Assembly: GCA_016293845.1 (NCBI GenBank) | Contig: JAEDDH010000001.1 | Span: 323,441 to 387,440, forward strand | Direction: 5' to 3' | DNA from: Bacteroidales bacterium | GTDB taxonomy: Bacteria; Bacteroidota; Bacteroidia; Bacteroidales; UBA3824 | DNA length: 64,000 nt | In this document: piece by piece, positions 53,569 through 63,085 of the stretch | Layout: the number at the start of each line of letters is the position of its first letter | Numbering within the stretch: position 1 is the stretch's first letter | The notes under the pieces: generated by a model | Database searches by the model: none | Seen by the model: the letters and a program-made list of their open reading frames with translations, nothing else | Told to the model about the DNA's origin: nothing | Translations under genes and position numbers: made by a program

Positions 53569-53966
53569 TGGAGCTGCGGGGGGTCGAACCCCGGTCCGAT
53601 CATGAGACCCCCATGCTTTCTACATGCTTAGCCTTCTTTTGGTTTTCGAGAACAAGTCCGGGTGAAGGCCCTCTAACCTGTTCCTTATCCTCTACTTTTC
53701 ATCTAGGCCACGAGGCAGAGCCTTGACTATTCCGCAGTTACTTTGCACCTCCTGATCGTTTTGGCAGCGGACGGAGCCGACGGGAGATGTCTCGTTTCCC
53801 TACCTTGTAGGGAAATAGGCTAATCTACTATACTTCAATTAGGCAGCGAGAGCATAATCGTAATTATTGCCAGTTAATTTTTTGTAACCATGATTACGGA
53901 AACTGTTACCTGTTCCGGCATGCTTACATGCTGACCTTGCACGCCGTCAAAACCAAAGTCAGCCCC
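53569..53966 (-). ncRNA. ssrA: Transfer-messenger RNA (tmRNA)
   Basis: One-piece tmRNA of about 398 nt. 5' end GGGGCTGACTTTGGTTTTGA, 3' tRNA-like half with T arm CGGGGTTCGACCCC and acceptor CAGCTCC; CCA is not encoded. The tag frame near 53855-53890 (minus) ends GNNYDYALAA and stop, by inference the peptide added to stalled proteins (exact resume codon uncertain). Rescues ribosomes with SmpB; ALAA-ended proteins go to ClpXP/ClpAP. Confidence 0.94.
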
Positions 53967-53977
53967 ATTAAGCGTTG

Positions 53978-54008
53978 CAAAGGTATGCAATGTTTTCAAA
54001 TTCGCAAA
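53978..54008 (-). promoter_or_regulatory. Promoter of tmRNA
   Basis: Minus-strand TTTG (54005-54008), spacer 19, TACCTTTG (53978-53985), 12 bases before the RNA 5' end. One of the best consensus matches in the window. Confidence 0.75.
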
Positions 54009-54020
54009 ATTTTTGCGGGA

Positions 54021-55217
54021 TTATTTCTTCAATTTGTCGAAATTCAAACCCAAGGTAAACCTCACAGTATTCTGCAAAGGGTTTGACGCTGTAGTAGTTA
54101 CAAGATACGAGAAGTCGAACGAGAAGACGTTGAGTTTCAAGCCTACGCCAAATGTGAGATATTTGCGTCCGCCTTTGTCTTTATGCTCTGAGAAATAACC
54201 CATTCGTCCGGCAAATGTCTTTGAATACCAATATTCTAAGCCCATTGAATAGGAAATCTCCTTCAACTCTTCTTTAAAACCGTCGGGAGCGTCGCCAAAC
54301 GAGCGGAAAATGCCCACAGGAACCGAAACATCGTCGTCCTTTCCTTTTACAATAGTGTCATTCACACGAATAGGCGGTGTGGGAACGAGCAACTTGTTGA
54401 TATCGAATGTTGCAGTGATACTATTGTATTGGTCGAGTTCCAATGTATATGCCGCACCAAGTTTCATATTGGTGGGTATAAAGTTAGAGTTATTTTTGGT
54501 GTAACTCATCTTAGTGCCTATGTTGCTGATATTTGCGCCTAAGCCTAAAATGTGGGTGTATTTAGAACCCTCAAAAGCCTTGTTGTAATACACAGCGATG
54601 TCGCCAGCAACAGAATGACCTGCGTGAGTTTCCTCTGAATTATTTACCGAAATACCGCCAGTTAGATTGCTGTAAATATAACGCATTGTAAGAGAAGCAG
54701 AAAGGTAATCTGCAAGTTTCAACGAATATGAACCATCGATAGCAAACTCTTTGGAATTGAACTGCTTAACCACAGAACCGTTTATATCAGTAAATGTCAT
54801 ATCACCAAGAGAAAAATATGTAAGCGAGTAGCCAATTGCCTGATTCTGTTTAATTTTGTTGAATCCTGCTAAATAGCAAATCTTCATATCGTCAACATAA
54901 TTTTTGAGCCAAGGCATATACGACAGCGAAAAGCCCATATTATCGTCGGAAAAAACGTATTTAGCGGCGTTCCAATGCTGTGAATTAACATCAGGCGATG
55001 TAGCCACACCAGCATCACCCATTGCACCGGCACGAGAATCGGGGGCTATGAGCAAAAACGAAGCTACTGTTGAAATTATGTTGCTCGACGATTCACTAAT
55101 TATTACATCTTGTTGCTGAGGGTCGCCATCTTTCTGTATTTGAGCACTAACAGATAATGGCAACGACAGCAAAAGCGTAGCCACAAAGTATTTAGGTTTC
55201 AAGTGTGTTGTTTTCAT
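54021..55217 (-). CDS. porV: Type IX secretion outer-membrane protein PorV
   Basis: 398 residues. Signal peptide MKTTHLKPKYFVATLLLSLP with cleavage after SVSA. An FadL-like 14-strand barrel: PDSRAGAMGDAGVATSPDVN at the start of the mature domain is the PorV hallmark, and FGVGLKLNVFSFDFSYLV, near the end, gives the last strands. PorV shuttles cargo from the SprA translocon to the PorU attachment complex. It follows porU (49-base gap) and has a possible own promoter in the porU 3' end. Confidence 0.95.
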   Translation of the reverse strand: MKTTHLKPKYFVATLLLSLPLSVSAQIQKDGDPQQQDVIISESSSNIISTVASFLLIAPDSRAGAMGDAGVATSPDVNSQHWNAAKYVFSDDNMGFSLSYMPWLKNYVDDMKICYLAGFNKIKQNQAIGYSLTYFSLGDMTFTDINGSVVKQFNSKEFAIDGSYSLKLADYLSASLTMRYIYSNLTGGISVNNSEETHAGHSVAGDIAVYYNKAFEGSKYTHILGLGANISNIGTKMSYTKNNSNFIPTNMKLGAAYTLELDQYNSITATFDINKLLVPTPPIRVNDTIVKGKDDDVSVPVGIFRSFGDAPDGFKEELKEISYSMGLEYWYSKTFAGRMGYFSEHKDKGGRKYLTFGVGLKLNVFSFDFSYLVTTTASNPLQNTVRFTLGLNFDKLKK

Positions 55218-55255
55218 TTGTATTAAAAAAAAATTTCTCTTTTTATTTAACGGTG

Positions 55256-55263
55256 CAAATATA
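55256..55263 (-). promoter_or_regulatory. Possible internal promoter of porV
   Basis: Minus-strand TATATTTG followed by CACCG, in the porU-porV gap, 39 bases before the porV start. It would let PorV, needed in larger amounts, be made apart from PorU. Confidence 0.45.
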
Positions 55264-55266
55264 CAA

Positions 55267-58200
55267 TTATTTTAAATAAAGCAGTTTTTCGTAAGCGGTT
55301 GCTTTTCGTCCCTGCATATCGCGAATTCGCAAACGATATATATAAGTGCCTCGTGCAATTTTGCTGCCAAAATCGTCGAGACCGTCCCAAGGTATTGGCT
55401 GACTGAGGTTTCCGCTGTACGATAGTGTGCCGGTGAGGGTTTTTACCTGTTTTCCCGAAATGCTGAAAACGGTAATTTCGTATTCAAACACATCGGAAGG
55501 AGCATTTTGCTGAAAATAAAAATCGGTATGGTCGGTAAAGGGGTTGGGATAATTGAGCAGACGGGTGATTTTGAAACCGTCGGCTTTTACCACGTTAAAC
55601 GACAGCTCGGCTTGCGACATATTGTTGTAACTGTCGTAAACTTTCAACTTTGCAGTGTGCCTTCCCTCTGATAGTCCGCTCAATTGATACTGAACTTTGC
55701 CCTGCCTATAATTATCAGCATCTGATTGGTAAAAACTATTGAGCGAAATTGGCTGACCGCCATCAATTGAAAGCGAAATATCGTGTCCGTTGCCTTCTGA
55801 AGTGATGTTGATACCCGAATTGTCGGATAATTCGGCGATTACAAGCGGCGAAACGTCCACATTGCCGCCGTCGGTAAAATCTTGCGAATTTAAATACAGT
55901 TCTATTTGCGGACCTTCGTTGTCTTGGGCTGCATTTTTGTCGACCGAACCTATAAGAAGATTTTTGTTGAAACCAGATGCTGAATTGCCATCACTACGGG
56001 CAAAAAGACTTACTTTCGACTTATCTACCTTATAATCAATATCTTTTGGTACAACAAACTCTACCGAAAAAACGCCGCCTTCAACAGTAGAAACGCCGTC
56101 GAAAAGTTTTTTGTCGTAATCAGAATATTCAAAAACTCCATGTCCGCTGTTGTTCAATGTTTTGCGCACAGATGGTTTGTCGAAAAAAACTGTTCGTGCT
56201 GTGCCGTTAAATCCGCTCAATATTGTTCCATCGCTTTGAGTAACAGCACATTCCAACTTACACACCGACAATGCTTTAACCGTATCAGCAAATGATTCGG
56301 CATCTATACCATTGATTTTTAAGATTTTAATATCGTAATTAGGTGAGTGAAGTATCAAAGCAGGATCGCCCAAAAGCATAAAACACCGCATATTGATATC
56401 GTCGGTTTGACGTTTGGCAAGCATCACCACATCGCCAAGCCGCATAATGCGTCCTTCAGTTTTGGTTTTAAGTATATGATTGAAAATGTTTTTGTTAAGA
56501 TTATAATTCTGCTCCGAATATGCGTGACGAGCTGCAGTAATCATCGCTATCGCACCACCGTTAGGGTTGTGAAGAGCTCGTTCGGCAGGAGAATCTGATC
56601 CTCGGTCAGAAACCCGTTCGTAGTGGTCAAATCGTCCCACATCGCACGACGAGGTAATAAACACTGGTAAAGTATTGATATTTCGCAAGTTGTCGATGTC
56701 TGCCTTGGTAAGTATTCGCTCATCGGTGAGATAGTTGATGCCGCCGTGGCCAGTAAAGTTGATTATTTTTGCGCCAAGATTAAACTGCTTGAGAATATCC
56801 TCACGAGCCTGTGGATAGAGGTTGCCGCCGATGGTTTGCTGACGGGGATAGGCATCAATATAGATTTTGGCAATGTTGTATTCAGGGTAATCTTGTTCGG
56901 TAAAAACTGCGATTTTATCAGCTTGAGTGGCGTGGATGTTTTGATTTTCGTCGTCGGCTACAAAGGCAATGTTTTTTTCCCAACCGTTAAAAAAATTACG
57001 CGCATAAGATTCTATCTTTTTAACAGCGATTTCGGCTTCAGAACTATTTTTAACTGGGATCCGCCCCACAGCAATATCTGGAAGCCCGTTGTATTCGCCT
57101 TCATCGTCGTCTAAAAGTGCAAAGTAATCGTCTGATACAAAAGAAAAAATACCATCTTCGTCGAGTGATTGTGGACTTTGATATGTGGGTATAAAATTGG
57201 TATTGCCCTGCGAAACAGTAATATTATCAACTGTACCGTCGCCAAACAAAAGCAAATAGCGGAGAGTGTTTCCTTTGACGTTTTTGTACAAATAACGAAT
57301 ATAATCACGAATAGCGGAAACATCCTTTGCTCCACACGAAAACTCATTGTAAATCTGATTGATAGGTGTAACCATTACCGACATTTCTCCCGAATGAATA
57401 GCAGCGATTTTATCAGCCCATGGCTTAAAATCCAAAGGTGTGATAATTAGCATTTCGGGAGTATTTTGTGCATGAAGATTTTGATTATCAACATTTTCGA
57501 TAAATTCAGGACTATAAGCATTTTCGGGCGAAAACACTACATATTCGCCAAGAGTTTCGGTGTTGGCAGAAAATTTTGCAACACTATTATATAAGGTGTA
57601 ATCTACCTCCTTGGGTGCTGTGCTGTTGGTAACATCCCAAATAACGCAATTTTGAGTTGCTCCTGAAATTTGAAATTCAGCAGAAGAATAGTTTTTAAAC
57701 GATTGTATATCTCTAAATATCAGTTGTTTATTACTATAAACAAGATTACATCGGGCATTAATGATAATGTAATCTAAATACCCTTCTGACGATGCTGTGG
57801 TTTTGTTGAATGTGATTGAAACGTTTTGAATAACATTATTAACCGATTTAAAATCAAATATTTGCGTTTGGGTATCGGCGTATTTTCCCGTATTAGACAC
57901 CGAATGAGTGGTAATGCTTTTTGAGCCAACTCCATTAAAATTAATATCAAAAATATTATCGGCAGCGGAACGAGCTATAACAGAGATTTTTGCCTTAGCA
58001 TCTCTCCCATCAGCGGCAATTGGAAGTTCTATTTTAAAGTCTTGCTGAGTGGCATAATAAAAATTTTCGCCGTACCAATTGCGCCCCGACATTTGAAGAT
58101 TTACATCGTTGTTTTCGTGAATGGCGTAAAAATCTCCCTGAGAAACAACAGTTTGCGGAGTCGGAGCGGCGTTCTGCTTGGTTATACGGTTGTTGTAATT

Positions 58201-58602
58201 TGTTGTAACGTTTGATATAAAGTAGTAAGCACGGTTGTCGAAAAGATGAGTTTTAAGTAAAAAAATACCTTCACTCTCATCGAAATTCCAAATATCCTTT
58301 GATTTTGCAAAAAAAAACACGGCATCGTCACCAAAGAAAACCTTGTTTTCAATAAGGTCTTGAGGACGGTCTGCACTATTGATAAACGGTAGCAATCCAA
58401 AATCATTGCCAAAAACGCGAATATTTTTTGGATTATCAAAACCCCATTCGGTGAGTTTTGTGTAAGGTATTTTGTACACTCCATCGGCATCCACAGCTAT
58501 TTTTACCCATCGGCCCGAACTTAATACCGATGTAATGCTTTGTGCGGCAACCATTTGCACACACATTAGCAAAATAGCCGTTAACAATGCAGATTTTTTC
58601 AC
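55267..58602 (-). CDS. porU: Type IX secretion sortase PorU
   Basis: 1111 residues. Signal peptide (MKKSALLTAILLMCVQMVAA). Long N-terminal beta region, then a gingipain-type C25 peptidase domain at about 395-780 with catalytic His in NFTGHGGINYL (about 622) and Cys in FITSSCDVGRFD (about 650). Ig-like domains follow, and the end is a FlgD-like/T9SS C-terminal domain (NYPNPFTDHTDFYF ... GTYIYRLRI). PorU cleaves the C-terminal signal of T9SS cargo and joins the protein to A-LPS. It overlaps cca by 4 bases and is followed by porV. Confidence 0.94.
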   Translation of the reverse strand: MKKSALLTAILLMCVQMVAAQSITSVLSSGRWVKIAVDADGVYKIPYTKLTEWGFDNPKNIRVFGNDFGLLPFINSADRPQDLIENKVFFGDDAVFFFAKSKDIWNFDESEGIFLLKTHLFDNRAYYFISNVTTNYNNRITKQNAAPTPQTVVSQGDFYAIHENNDVNLQMSGRNWYGENFYYATQQDFKIELPIAADGRDAKAKISVIARSAADNIFDINFNGVGSKSITTHSVSNTGKYADTQTQIFDFKSVNNVIQNVSITFNKTTASSEGYLDYIIINARCNLVYSNKQLIFRDIQSFKNYSSAEFQISGATQNCVIWDVTNSTAPKEVDYTLYNSVAKFSANTETLGEYVVFSPENAYSPEFIENVDNQNLHAQNTPEMLIITPLDFKPWADKIAAIHSGEMSVMVTPINQIYNEFSCGAKDVSAIRDYIRYLYKNVKGNTLRYLLLFGDGTVDNITVSQGNTNFIPTYQSPQSLDEDGIFSFVSDDYFALLDDDEGEYNGLPDIAVGRIPVKNSSEAEIAVKKIESYARNFFNGWEKNIAFVADDENQNIHATQADKIAVFTEQDYPEYNIAKIYIDAYPRQQTIGGNLYPQAREDILKQFNLGAKIINFTGHGGINYLTDERILTKADIDNLRNINTLPVFITSSCDVGRFDHYERVSDRGSDSPAERALHNPNGGAIAMITAARHAYSEQNYNLNKNIFNHILKTKTEGRIMRLGDVVMLAKRQTDDINMRCFMLLGDPALILHSPNYDIKILKINGIDAESFADTVKALSVCKLECAVTQSDGTILSGFNGTARTVFFDKPSVRKTLNNSGHGVFEYSDYDKKLFDGVSTVEGGVFSVEFVVPKDIDYKVDKSKVSLFARSDGNSASGFNKNLLIGSVDKNAAQDNEGPQIELYLNSQDFTDGGNVDVSPLVIAELSDNSGINITSEGNGHDISLSIDGGQPISLNSFYQSDADNYRQGKVQYQLSGLSEGRHTAKLKVYDSYNNMSQAELSFNVVKADGFKITRLLNYPNPFTDHTDFYFQQNAPSDVFEYEITVFSISGKQVKTLTGTLSYSGNLSQPIPWDGLDDFGSKIARGTYIYRLRIRDMQGRKATAYEKLLYLK

Positions 58603-60029
58603 GGATGTGGAATATTTGGTTTAACCACTTCGAGATCAAGTTCTTTACCTTTTTCTACCATAAGGTTGTATGCCGCCTCAAAAGAATTTTCTATTTTGCC
58701 GTCGAGGATAGAATCTTTGATGCAATCTTTGATCAAACCTACATTTTTACAAGGCAAAATATCAAAGGTCTGCATAATGTAATTACCATCAATCGGAGGC
58801 TGCCAATTGCGACGGAAGTCTTTCTGTTCCAACTCTTTAATCTTTTGGCTAACCACCTTATAATTATTGAGAAACTTGATACGTTTTTCTTCAATTTTTG
58901 ATGTTATATCGGCGCGGCAAAGCATCAAAAGGTCGTCGAGGTCTTCGCCAGCATCGTACATAAGCCTACGCACAGCCGAATCGGTAATATCGTCGTTTGA
59001 GATAGGAATTGCGCGGTGATGCATTCCCACAAGTTTTTGCACATACTTCATTTTTGAATCAAGTGGTAATTTCAACTGCTTGAAAATCTGCGGAATCATC
59101 TTTGCTCCAAGAAACTCGTGACTGTGAAAGGTCCACGTGCCGTTGACAAATTTTTTAACGTTTGGCTTAGCAATATCATGAAACAACGCTGCCCATCGCA
59201 ACCAAATATTATCGCTCATAGCAGCCACATTGTCAAGCACTTGCAGCGTATGTAGAAAATTATCCTTATGACCTTTGCCCTCTTTTATCTCCACACCTTT
59301 TAGTTTTACCAACTGCGGAATAATAAGGTGGAGCAGACCGGTTTTCATCAGCAGCATAAAACCACGCGAAGGTTTTGCCGTAGCCATAATTTTGTTGAGT
59401 TCGTCAACAATTCGCTCTTTCGACACGATTTCCATGCGTTTTGCATTACGCGAAATGGCGGCTTCGGTTTCGGGTTGAATATTAAAATCGAGCCTACAAG
59501 CAAACCTAATAGCACGAAGCATACGCAGAGGGTCGTCAGAGAATGTTATATCTGGGTCTAAAGGTGTGCGGATAATACCCCGCTTAATATCATTGAGACC
59601 GTCGAATGGGTCGGTTAGTTCGCCAAAGTTGCTACGGTTGAGCGATATAGCAAGAGCGTTTATGGTAAAATCGCGGCGAAGTTGGTCGTCGTGAATAGTT
59701 CCGTTTTCCACAATTGGTTTGCGCGAATTACGGTCGTAAGATTCTTTGCGAGCACCAACAAATTCGAGTTCGATACCTCGGTAACGCAGCATGGCAGTAC
59801 CAAAGTTTTTGTAATACTGAACGTGTTTGCAGTGAAGTTTTTCGGCCACTTTCTGTGCAAGATCAATTCCGCTGCCAGCCACCACAAAGTCGATATCCTT
59901 AGACGGAATCTCCATGATAAGGTCGCGCACATAGCCACCTATTACGTAAGTTTCTAATTTATAGGTTTCTGCCACCTGCGCAATTTGTTCAAAAACAGGA
60001 TTTGTAAGTTTGTGCCGTAGATTTGCCAT
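58599..60029 (-). CDS. cca: tRNA nucleotidyltransferase/poly(A) polymerase with HD domain
   Basis: 476 residues. Class II nucleotidyltransferase head: VIGGYVRDLI (phosphate/metal region), KDIDFVVAGSG with the two catalytic Asp, RRDFTINAL and DPLRMLRAIRFACRLDF, then an HD domain (LRWAALFHDIAKPNV). It adds or repairs the CCA end of tRNAs, consistent with tRNA-Tyr and tmRNA here lacking an encoded CCA. The last 4 bases overlap the porU start, so porU and porV may be cotranscribed with it. Confidence 0.94.
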   Translation of the reverse strand: MANLRHKLTNPVFEQIAQVAETYKLETYVIGGYVRDLIMEIPSKDIDFVVAGSGIDLAQKVAEKLHCKHVQYYKNFGTAMLRYRGIELEFVGARKESYDRNSRKPIVENGTIHDDQLRRDFTINALAISLNRSNFGELTDPFDGLNDIKRGIIRTPLDPDITFSDDPLRMLRAIRFACRLDFNIQPETEAAISRNAKRMEIVSKERIVDELNKIMATAKPSRGFMLLMKTGLLHLIIPQLVKLKGVEIKEGKGHKDNFLHTLQVLDNVAAMSDNIWLRWAALFHDIAKPNVKKFVNGTWTFHSHEFLGAKMIPQIFKQLKLPLDSKMKYVQKLVGMHHRAIPISNDDITDSAVRRLMYDAGEDLDDLLMLCRADITSKIEEKRIKFLNNYKVVSQKIKELEQKDFRRNWQPPIDGNYIMQTFDILPCKNVGLIKDCIKDSILDGKIENSFEAAYNLMVEKGKELDLEVVKPNIPHP

Positions 60030-60053
60030 TTTTTAATACATATAATACGGCGG

Positions 60054-60061
60054 CAAAGTTA
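60054..60061 (-). promoter_or_regulatory. -7 element of cca-porU-porV
   Basis: Minus-strand TAACTTTG followed by CCGCCG, 25 bases before the cca start. Confidence 0.55.
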
Positions 60062-60065
60062 CAAA

Positions 60066-60191
60066 TTATTTTTTTGCGCGGGACATTTTTTTGGCATTAC
60101 CACTCTCGTAAAGTCGGCTTTTGCGAATATCGTATGCCATAAAAGCGGCAAAAGCAATGATTAATAGGCTGAGTATCAAATCAATATACAT
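60066..60191 (-). CDS. Tiny membrane protein
   Basis: 41 residues from ATG 60191: a single hydrophobic helix MYIDLILSLLIIAFAAFMAY and a basic tail (SGNAKKMSRAKK). A longer frame to 60260 exists but has no better start. Directly upstream of cca, so it might be its first operon gene, though the cca -7 element lies between them. Reality of the gene is uncertain. Confidence 0.45.
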   Translation of the reverse strand: MYIDLILSLLIIAFAAFMAYDIRKSRLYESGNAKKMSRAKK

Positions 60192-60359
60192 ATACAATAA
60201 TATTCCTTTAAACAACTTGCTATTTGTAACCTTCTTTGCTATTAACGAATAAAATAGCAAAACCTATATAATTAATACGTTTTTAGTTTATAAATGTTAA
60301 AAAAAATGACAGAAATAAGTTTTTTTTGCAACATTATCCGTTTTTTCAGTGTCATTTCT

Positions 60360-60367
60360 TAAATTTG
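60360..60367 (+). promoter_or_regulatory. -7 element of the 60.4-63.7 kb genes
   Basis: TAAATTTG 20 bases before the start at 60388. No standard -33 box. Confidence 0.45.
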
Positions 60368-60387
60368 TCTCGAAAAAAACGCACTAA

Positions 60388-61863
60388 ATGACGAAATACT
60401 TAAAAATACTATTAACCATAACAATGCTGACGGCGCTATCAGCCTCGGCTCAATATAGTGTAGAATGGGCTCAGGGCTTTGGTGGCGATGGTTGGGACGA
60501 AGCCTGTACCTGTATCGAAACCCGAAGTGGCGACTATATCATTGGCGGATATGCCAAACTCAAAGAGCGTAATATGTGGATAGTAAAACTCTATTCCGAC
60601 GGCAGAGGCAGATGGGGCAAAGCTTACGAAGATTACGCAGTGTCGGCAGCCCACAGCATGGTAGAAACCTACGATAGAAACATTGTAATAGCAGGTTACG
60701 CAATTCGTAAACGCGAAGTGCAAAGCAACCTTCTTGTAATGAAAATCGACACCCTCGGCAATGTGCTTTGGCAAAAACTCTACGGCGGCACAGGCGACGA
60801 GGAGGGATACAAAATTATCGAAACCAAAGACCACGGTTACGCCGTTGCCGGATACACCACATCTAATCACGAAGGAAAACCATCGTGGTATATGCTTCGT
60901 CTCGACGAAGATGGCAACAAACTGTGGGACAAGCAGTTTATGGAAGGCGATGAAAACCGCGCCCTCGGTATAGCCCAAACTTACGACGGCAATTTTGTGG
61001 TAACAGGCTACATCGGCAACGACAAGGGCGGCCGCAAAAATATGATTGTAATTAAAATAGACGACAGTGGCGAAGAAAAATGGATGCAATGGTTTGACTT
61101 TAACGATTGGTGCTCAGGACAATCTATCATCGCCACCCGCGACAGCAACATTGTAGTTACAGGATTTACAAGGGCTTACTCAATCACCGACTACGATGCC
61201 ATCACAATGAAACTTACCAACGACGGCGACTCAATTTGGGTGCGCACCTATGGCAACGAAGATTGGGAAGAAGGTACCGATATAATTGAAACTTACGATG
61301 GAGCATACGTAATGAGCGGATTTTCAAAGAGTAACAAACGCGACAACTCTAATTTTCTAATGGTTAAATACGATTCGCGCGGACACCAAATGTGGGAATT
61401 TAACTTTAAACGCAAAAGTCAAGATTACTCTAAAGCTATTGTAGAAACCCATGAGCACGGTCTTTTGCTTGTGGGCACTACCAATTCGCTTGGCAAAGGA
61501 TGGGATTTTGGCGTTCTTAAAATGGAAAACGCCGAAAAAACCGAACTTCAATTTCAATTTCCGCTCGATTCAATTTCTGCCACACAACAAAGCGCTATAA
61601 ATGTTACACTTTGTCTCAATAGTTTTGGTATTCCAGTAAATGTCAAGGTGTATGTAAATGGGCAATTGCAAATCAACGAAAACGATTTCCTGCCGCCCAC
61701 ACAAGCCGATAGAGATGCAGGATGCGATTTTCCGCTTTCTTACGACTTGGCTCTTGCTTACGGCGTTAACACAATACGCTATGTTGTAAAGGATTACAAA
61801 AACTACGAATTTTCTAAGGAGTTAAAAATCTACCGATTACCAAAACAACGGTTTGTCCGATGA
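60388..61863 (+). CDS. Exported beta-propeller-like repeat protein
   Basis: 491 residues. Signal peptide MTKYLKILLTITMLTALSAS cut near SAQ. About seven repeats of roughly 50 residues with the pattern W-x-x-x-Y/F-G-G ... D ... I-x-x-T-x-D-G-x-Y-x-V-x-G-Y-T ... L-K-x-D-x-x-G-x-x-W (for example KIIETKDHGYAVAGYTTSNH), as in Bacteroidota delta-60/propeller-type secreted proteins. The last 110 residues form an Ig-like part (VNVKVYVNGQLQINEND). No C-terminal T9SS domain is evident. Followed by the SPOR-like gene. Confidence 0.75.
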   Translation: MTKYLKILLTITMLTALSASAQYSVEWAQGFGGDGWDEACTCIETRSGDYIIGGYAKLKERNMWIVKLYSDGRGRWGKAYEDYAVSAAHSMVETYDRNIVIAGYAIRKREVQSNLLVMKIDTLGNVLWQKLYGGTGDEEGYKIIETKDHGYAVAGYTTSNHEGKPSWYMLRLDEDGNKLWDKQFMEGDENRALGIAQTYDGNFVVTGYIGNDKGGRKNMIVIKIDDSGEEKWMQWFDFNDWCSGQSIIATRDSNIVVTGFTRAYSITDYDAITMKLTNDGDSIWVRTYGNEDWEEGTDIIETYDGAYVMSGFSKSNKRDNSNFLMVKYDSRGHQMWEFNFKRKSQDYSKAIVETHEHGLLLVGTTNSLGKGWDFGVLKMENAEKTELQFQFPLDSISATQQSAINVTLCLNSFGIPVNVKVYVNGQLQINENDFLPPTQADRDAGCDFPLSYDLALAYGVNTIRYVVKDYKNYEFSKELKIYRLPKQRFVR

Positions 61864-61931
61864 TTATAGTTTTTTAACACACCTTATATAATATAGCAAC
61901 AATAACCGATGTTTAAAAAAATAAAAGCCCT

Positions 61932-62471
61932 ATGAAAACCATTACCGCACTATTAACAGCCATTTTGATAGCCGTAGCCTCTTCGCTTTCGGCTCAAAAC
62001 GATCCGATTTTTTGGTTCAACATCAAGGTATTCAACAAACTTGAAAAGCATAGCCGTCAAAAACAATATGATATCAGGCCTTTTTCTGCCAAAATATCCA
62101 GCGGCAGCACCAAGGCGTTTTCAAAAGCCCTGTGGAAATGTACCGCTTCGGGACAGTCGATAGCCGTCGGACCATTCAAAACCTACAATCAGGCTCAGAA
62201 TGCCCTCAAACTCTACAAAATGGTAAACGACACCATCTCCCCTCGCGCCACAAATCAAAACCGCGCTTGGTTTCTTGTTAAAGTGAACATTACCGAACGA
62301 GCTCACGCATACCAGTTTGAGCGAATGGCGGCACGTGTGGCAGAGGGCACCGAAAAAGAGTTCAGCGATGTGCTTCGCGAAAGTCTCGCATTCAAAACCT
62401 TAGCAATTGGTCCATTTGCCGAAAGTATCGACGCCGAGGAGGCAAAAACTCTCTATCGTCTTGAAGAATAA
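61932..62471 (+). CDS. Exported SPOR-like domain protein
   Basis: 179 residues. Signal peptide MKTITALLTAILIAVASSLS, cut near SAQ. Two similar segments, SIAVGPFKTYNQAQNALKLY and TLAIGPFAESIDAEEAKTLY, match the beta-alpha pattern of SPOR domains, which bind denuded peptidoglycan at division sites. Only half-domains are clear, so this is a tentative call. Six bases before the DUF5063 gene. Confidence 0.6.
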   Translation: MKTITALLTAILIAVASSLSAQNDPIFWFNIKVFNKLEKHSRQKQYDIRPFSAKISSGSTKAFSKALWKCTASGQSIAVGPFKTYNQAQNALKLYKMVNDTISPRATNQNRAWFLVKVNITERAHAYQFERMAARVAEGTEKEFSDVLRESLAFKTLAIGPFAESIDAEEAKTLYRLEE

Positions 62472-62477
62472 TTAATT

Positions 62478-63080
62478 ATGGAAAACATTTTAGACAAAAA
62501 CACAATCGAATTTCTTACCGTAGCCAACGAATATTGCGCCTTTTTGGAGAAATCAGAGAAATTTACCCGCAAGGATTTTATTGCCAAAATACAAAAAATT
62601 CTCCCCCTACTCTATCTCAAAGCCGCAATGCTACCTCAAACCGACGATTACGCCGACGGTGAGGCAGAAGTTTTTCTTTCAGAATACGACTACGAATATA
62701 TCAAAAACAAGACATCGCAGCGCCTTGGCTCTGTTGACGGCTACATCAATATTTTCCCTAACGAAGATAATTACGCCGAATACGAACAGGCAGAAATTTC
62801 GGAATGTGCAGCCGACATCTACCAAGATCTTAAAAACTTTGCCGAAAACTGCCGCTCAGGATCTAACGAGGCTATGAAAGCCGCTCTTATTCAGTGTGTT
62901 GGCAATTTTAAAGACTATTGGGGAATGCGCCTCATATCGCTTCAAGCCGCATTGCACCGTGCTGCATATCTCAATACCGACGATGATAACAATGAGGAAG
63001 AAACATCGCTACAAAACGAAGAATACAACGGCAACAGCCTTATAAACAACTTCTTAGAAAACTACCATAAAAAAATCTAA
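62478..63080 (+). CDS. DUF5063 family protein
   Basis: 200 residues, no signal peptide. Starts with the DUF5063 helix pattern (ANEYCAFLEKSEKFTRKDFI, LPLLYLKAAMLP) and continues as an all-helical cytoplasmic protein with a Glu/Asn-rich acidic end. Function unknown. It is tightly spaced between the SPOR-like and NlpC/P60 genes (6 and 5 bases). Confidence 0.8.
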   Translation: MENILDKNTIEFLTVANEYCAFLEKSEKFTRKDFIAKIQKILPLLYLKAAMLPQTDDYADGEAEVFLSEYDYEYIKNKTSQRLGSVDGYINIFPNEDNYAEYEQAEISECAADIYQDLKNFAENCRSGSNEAMKAALIQCVGNFKDYWGMRLISLQAALHRAAYLNTDDDNNEEETSLQNEEYNGNSLINNFLENYHKKI

Positions 63081-63085
63081 GTACA

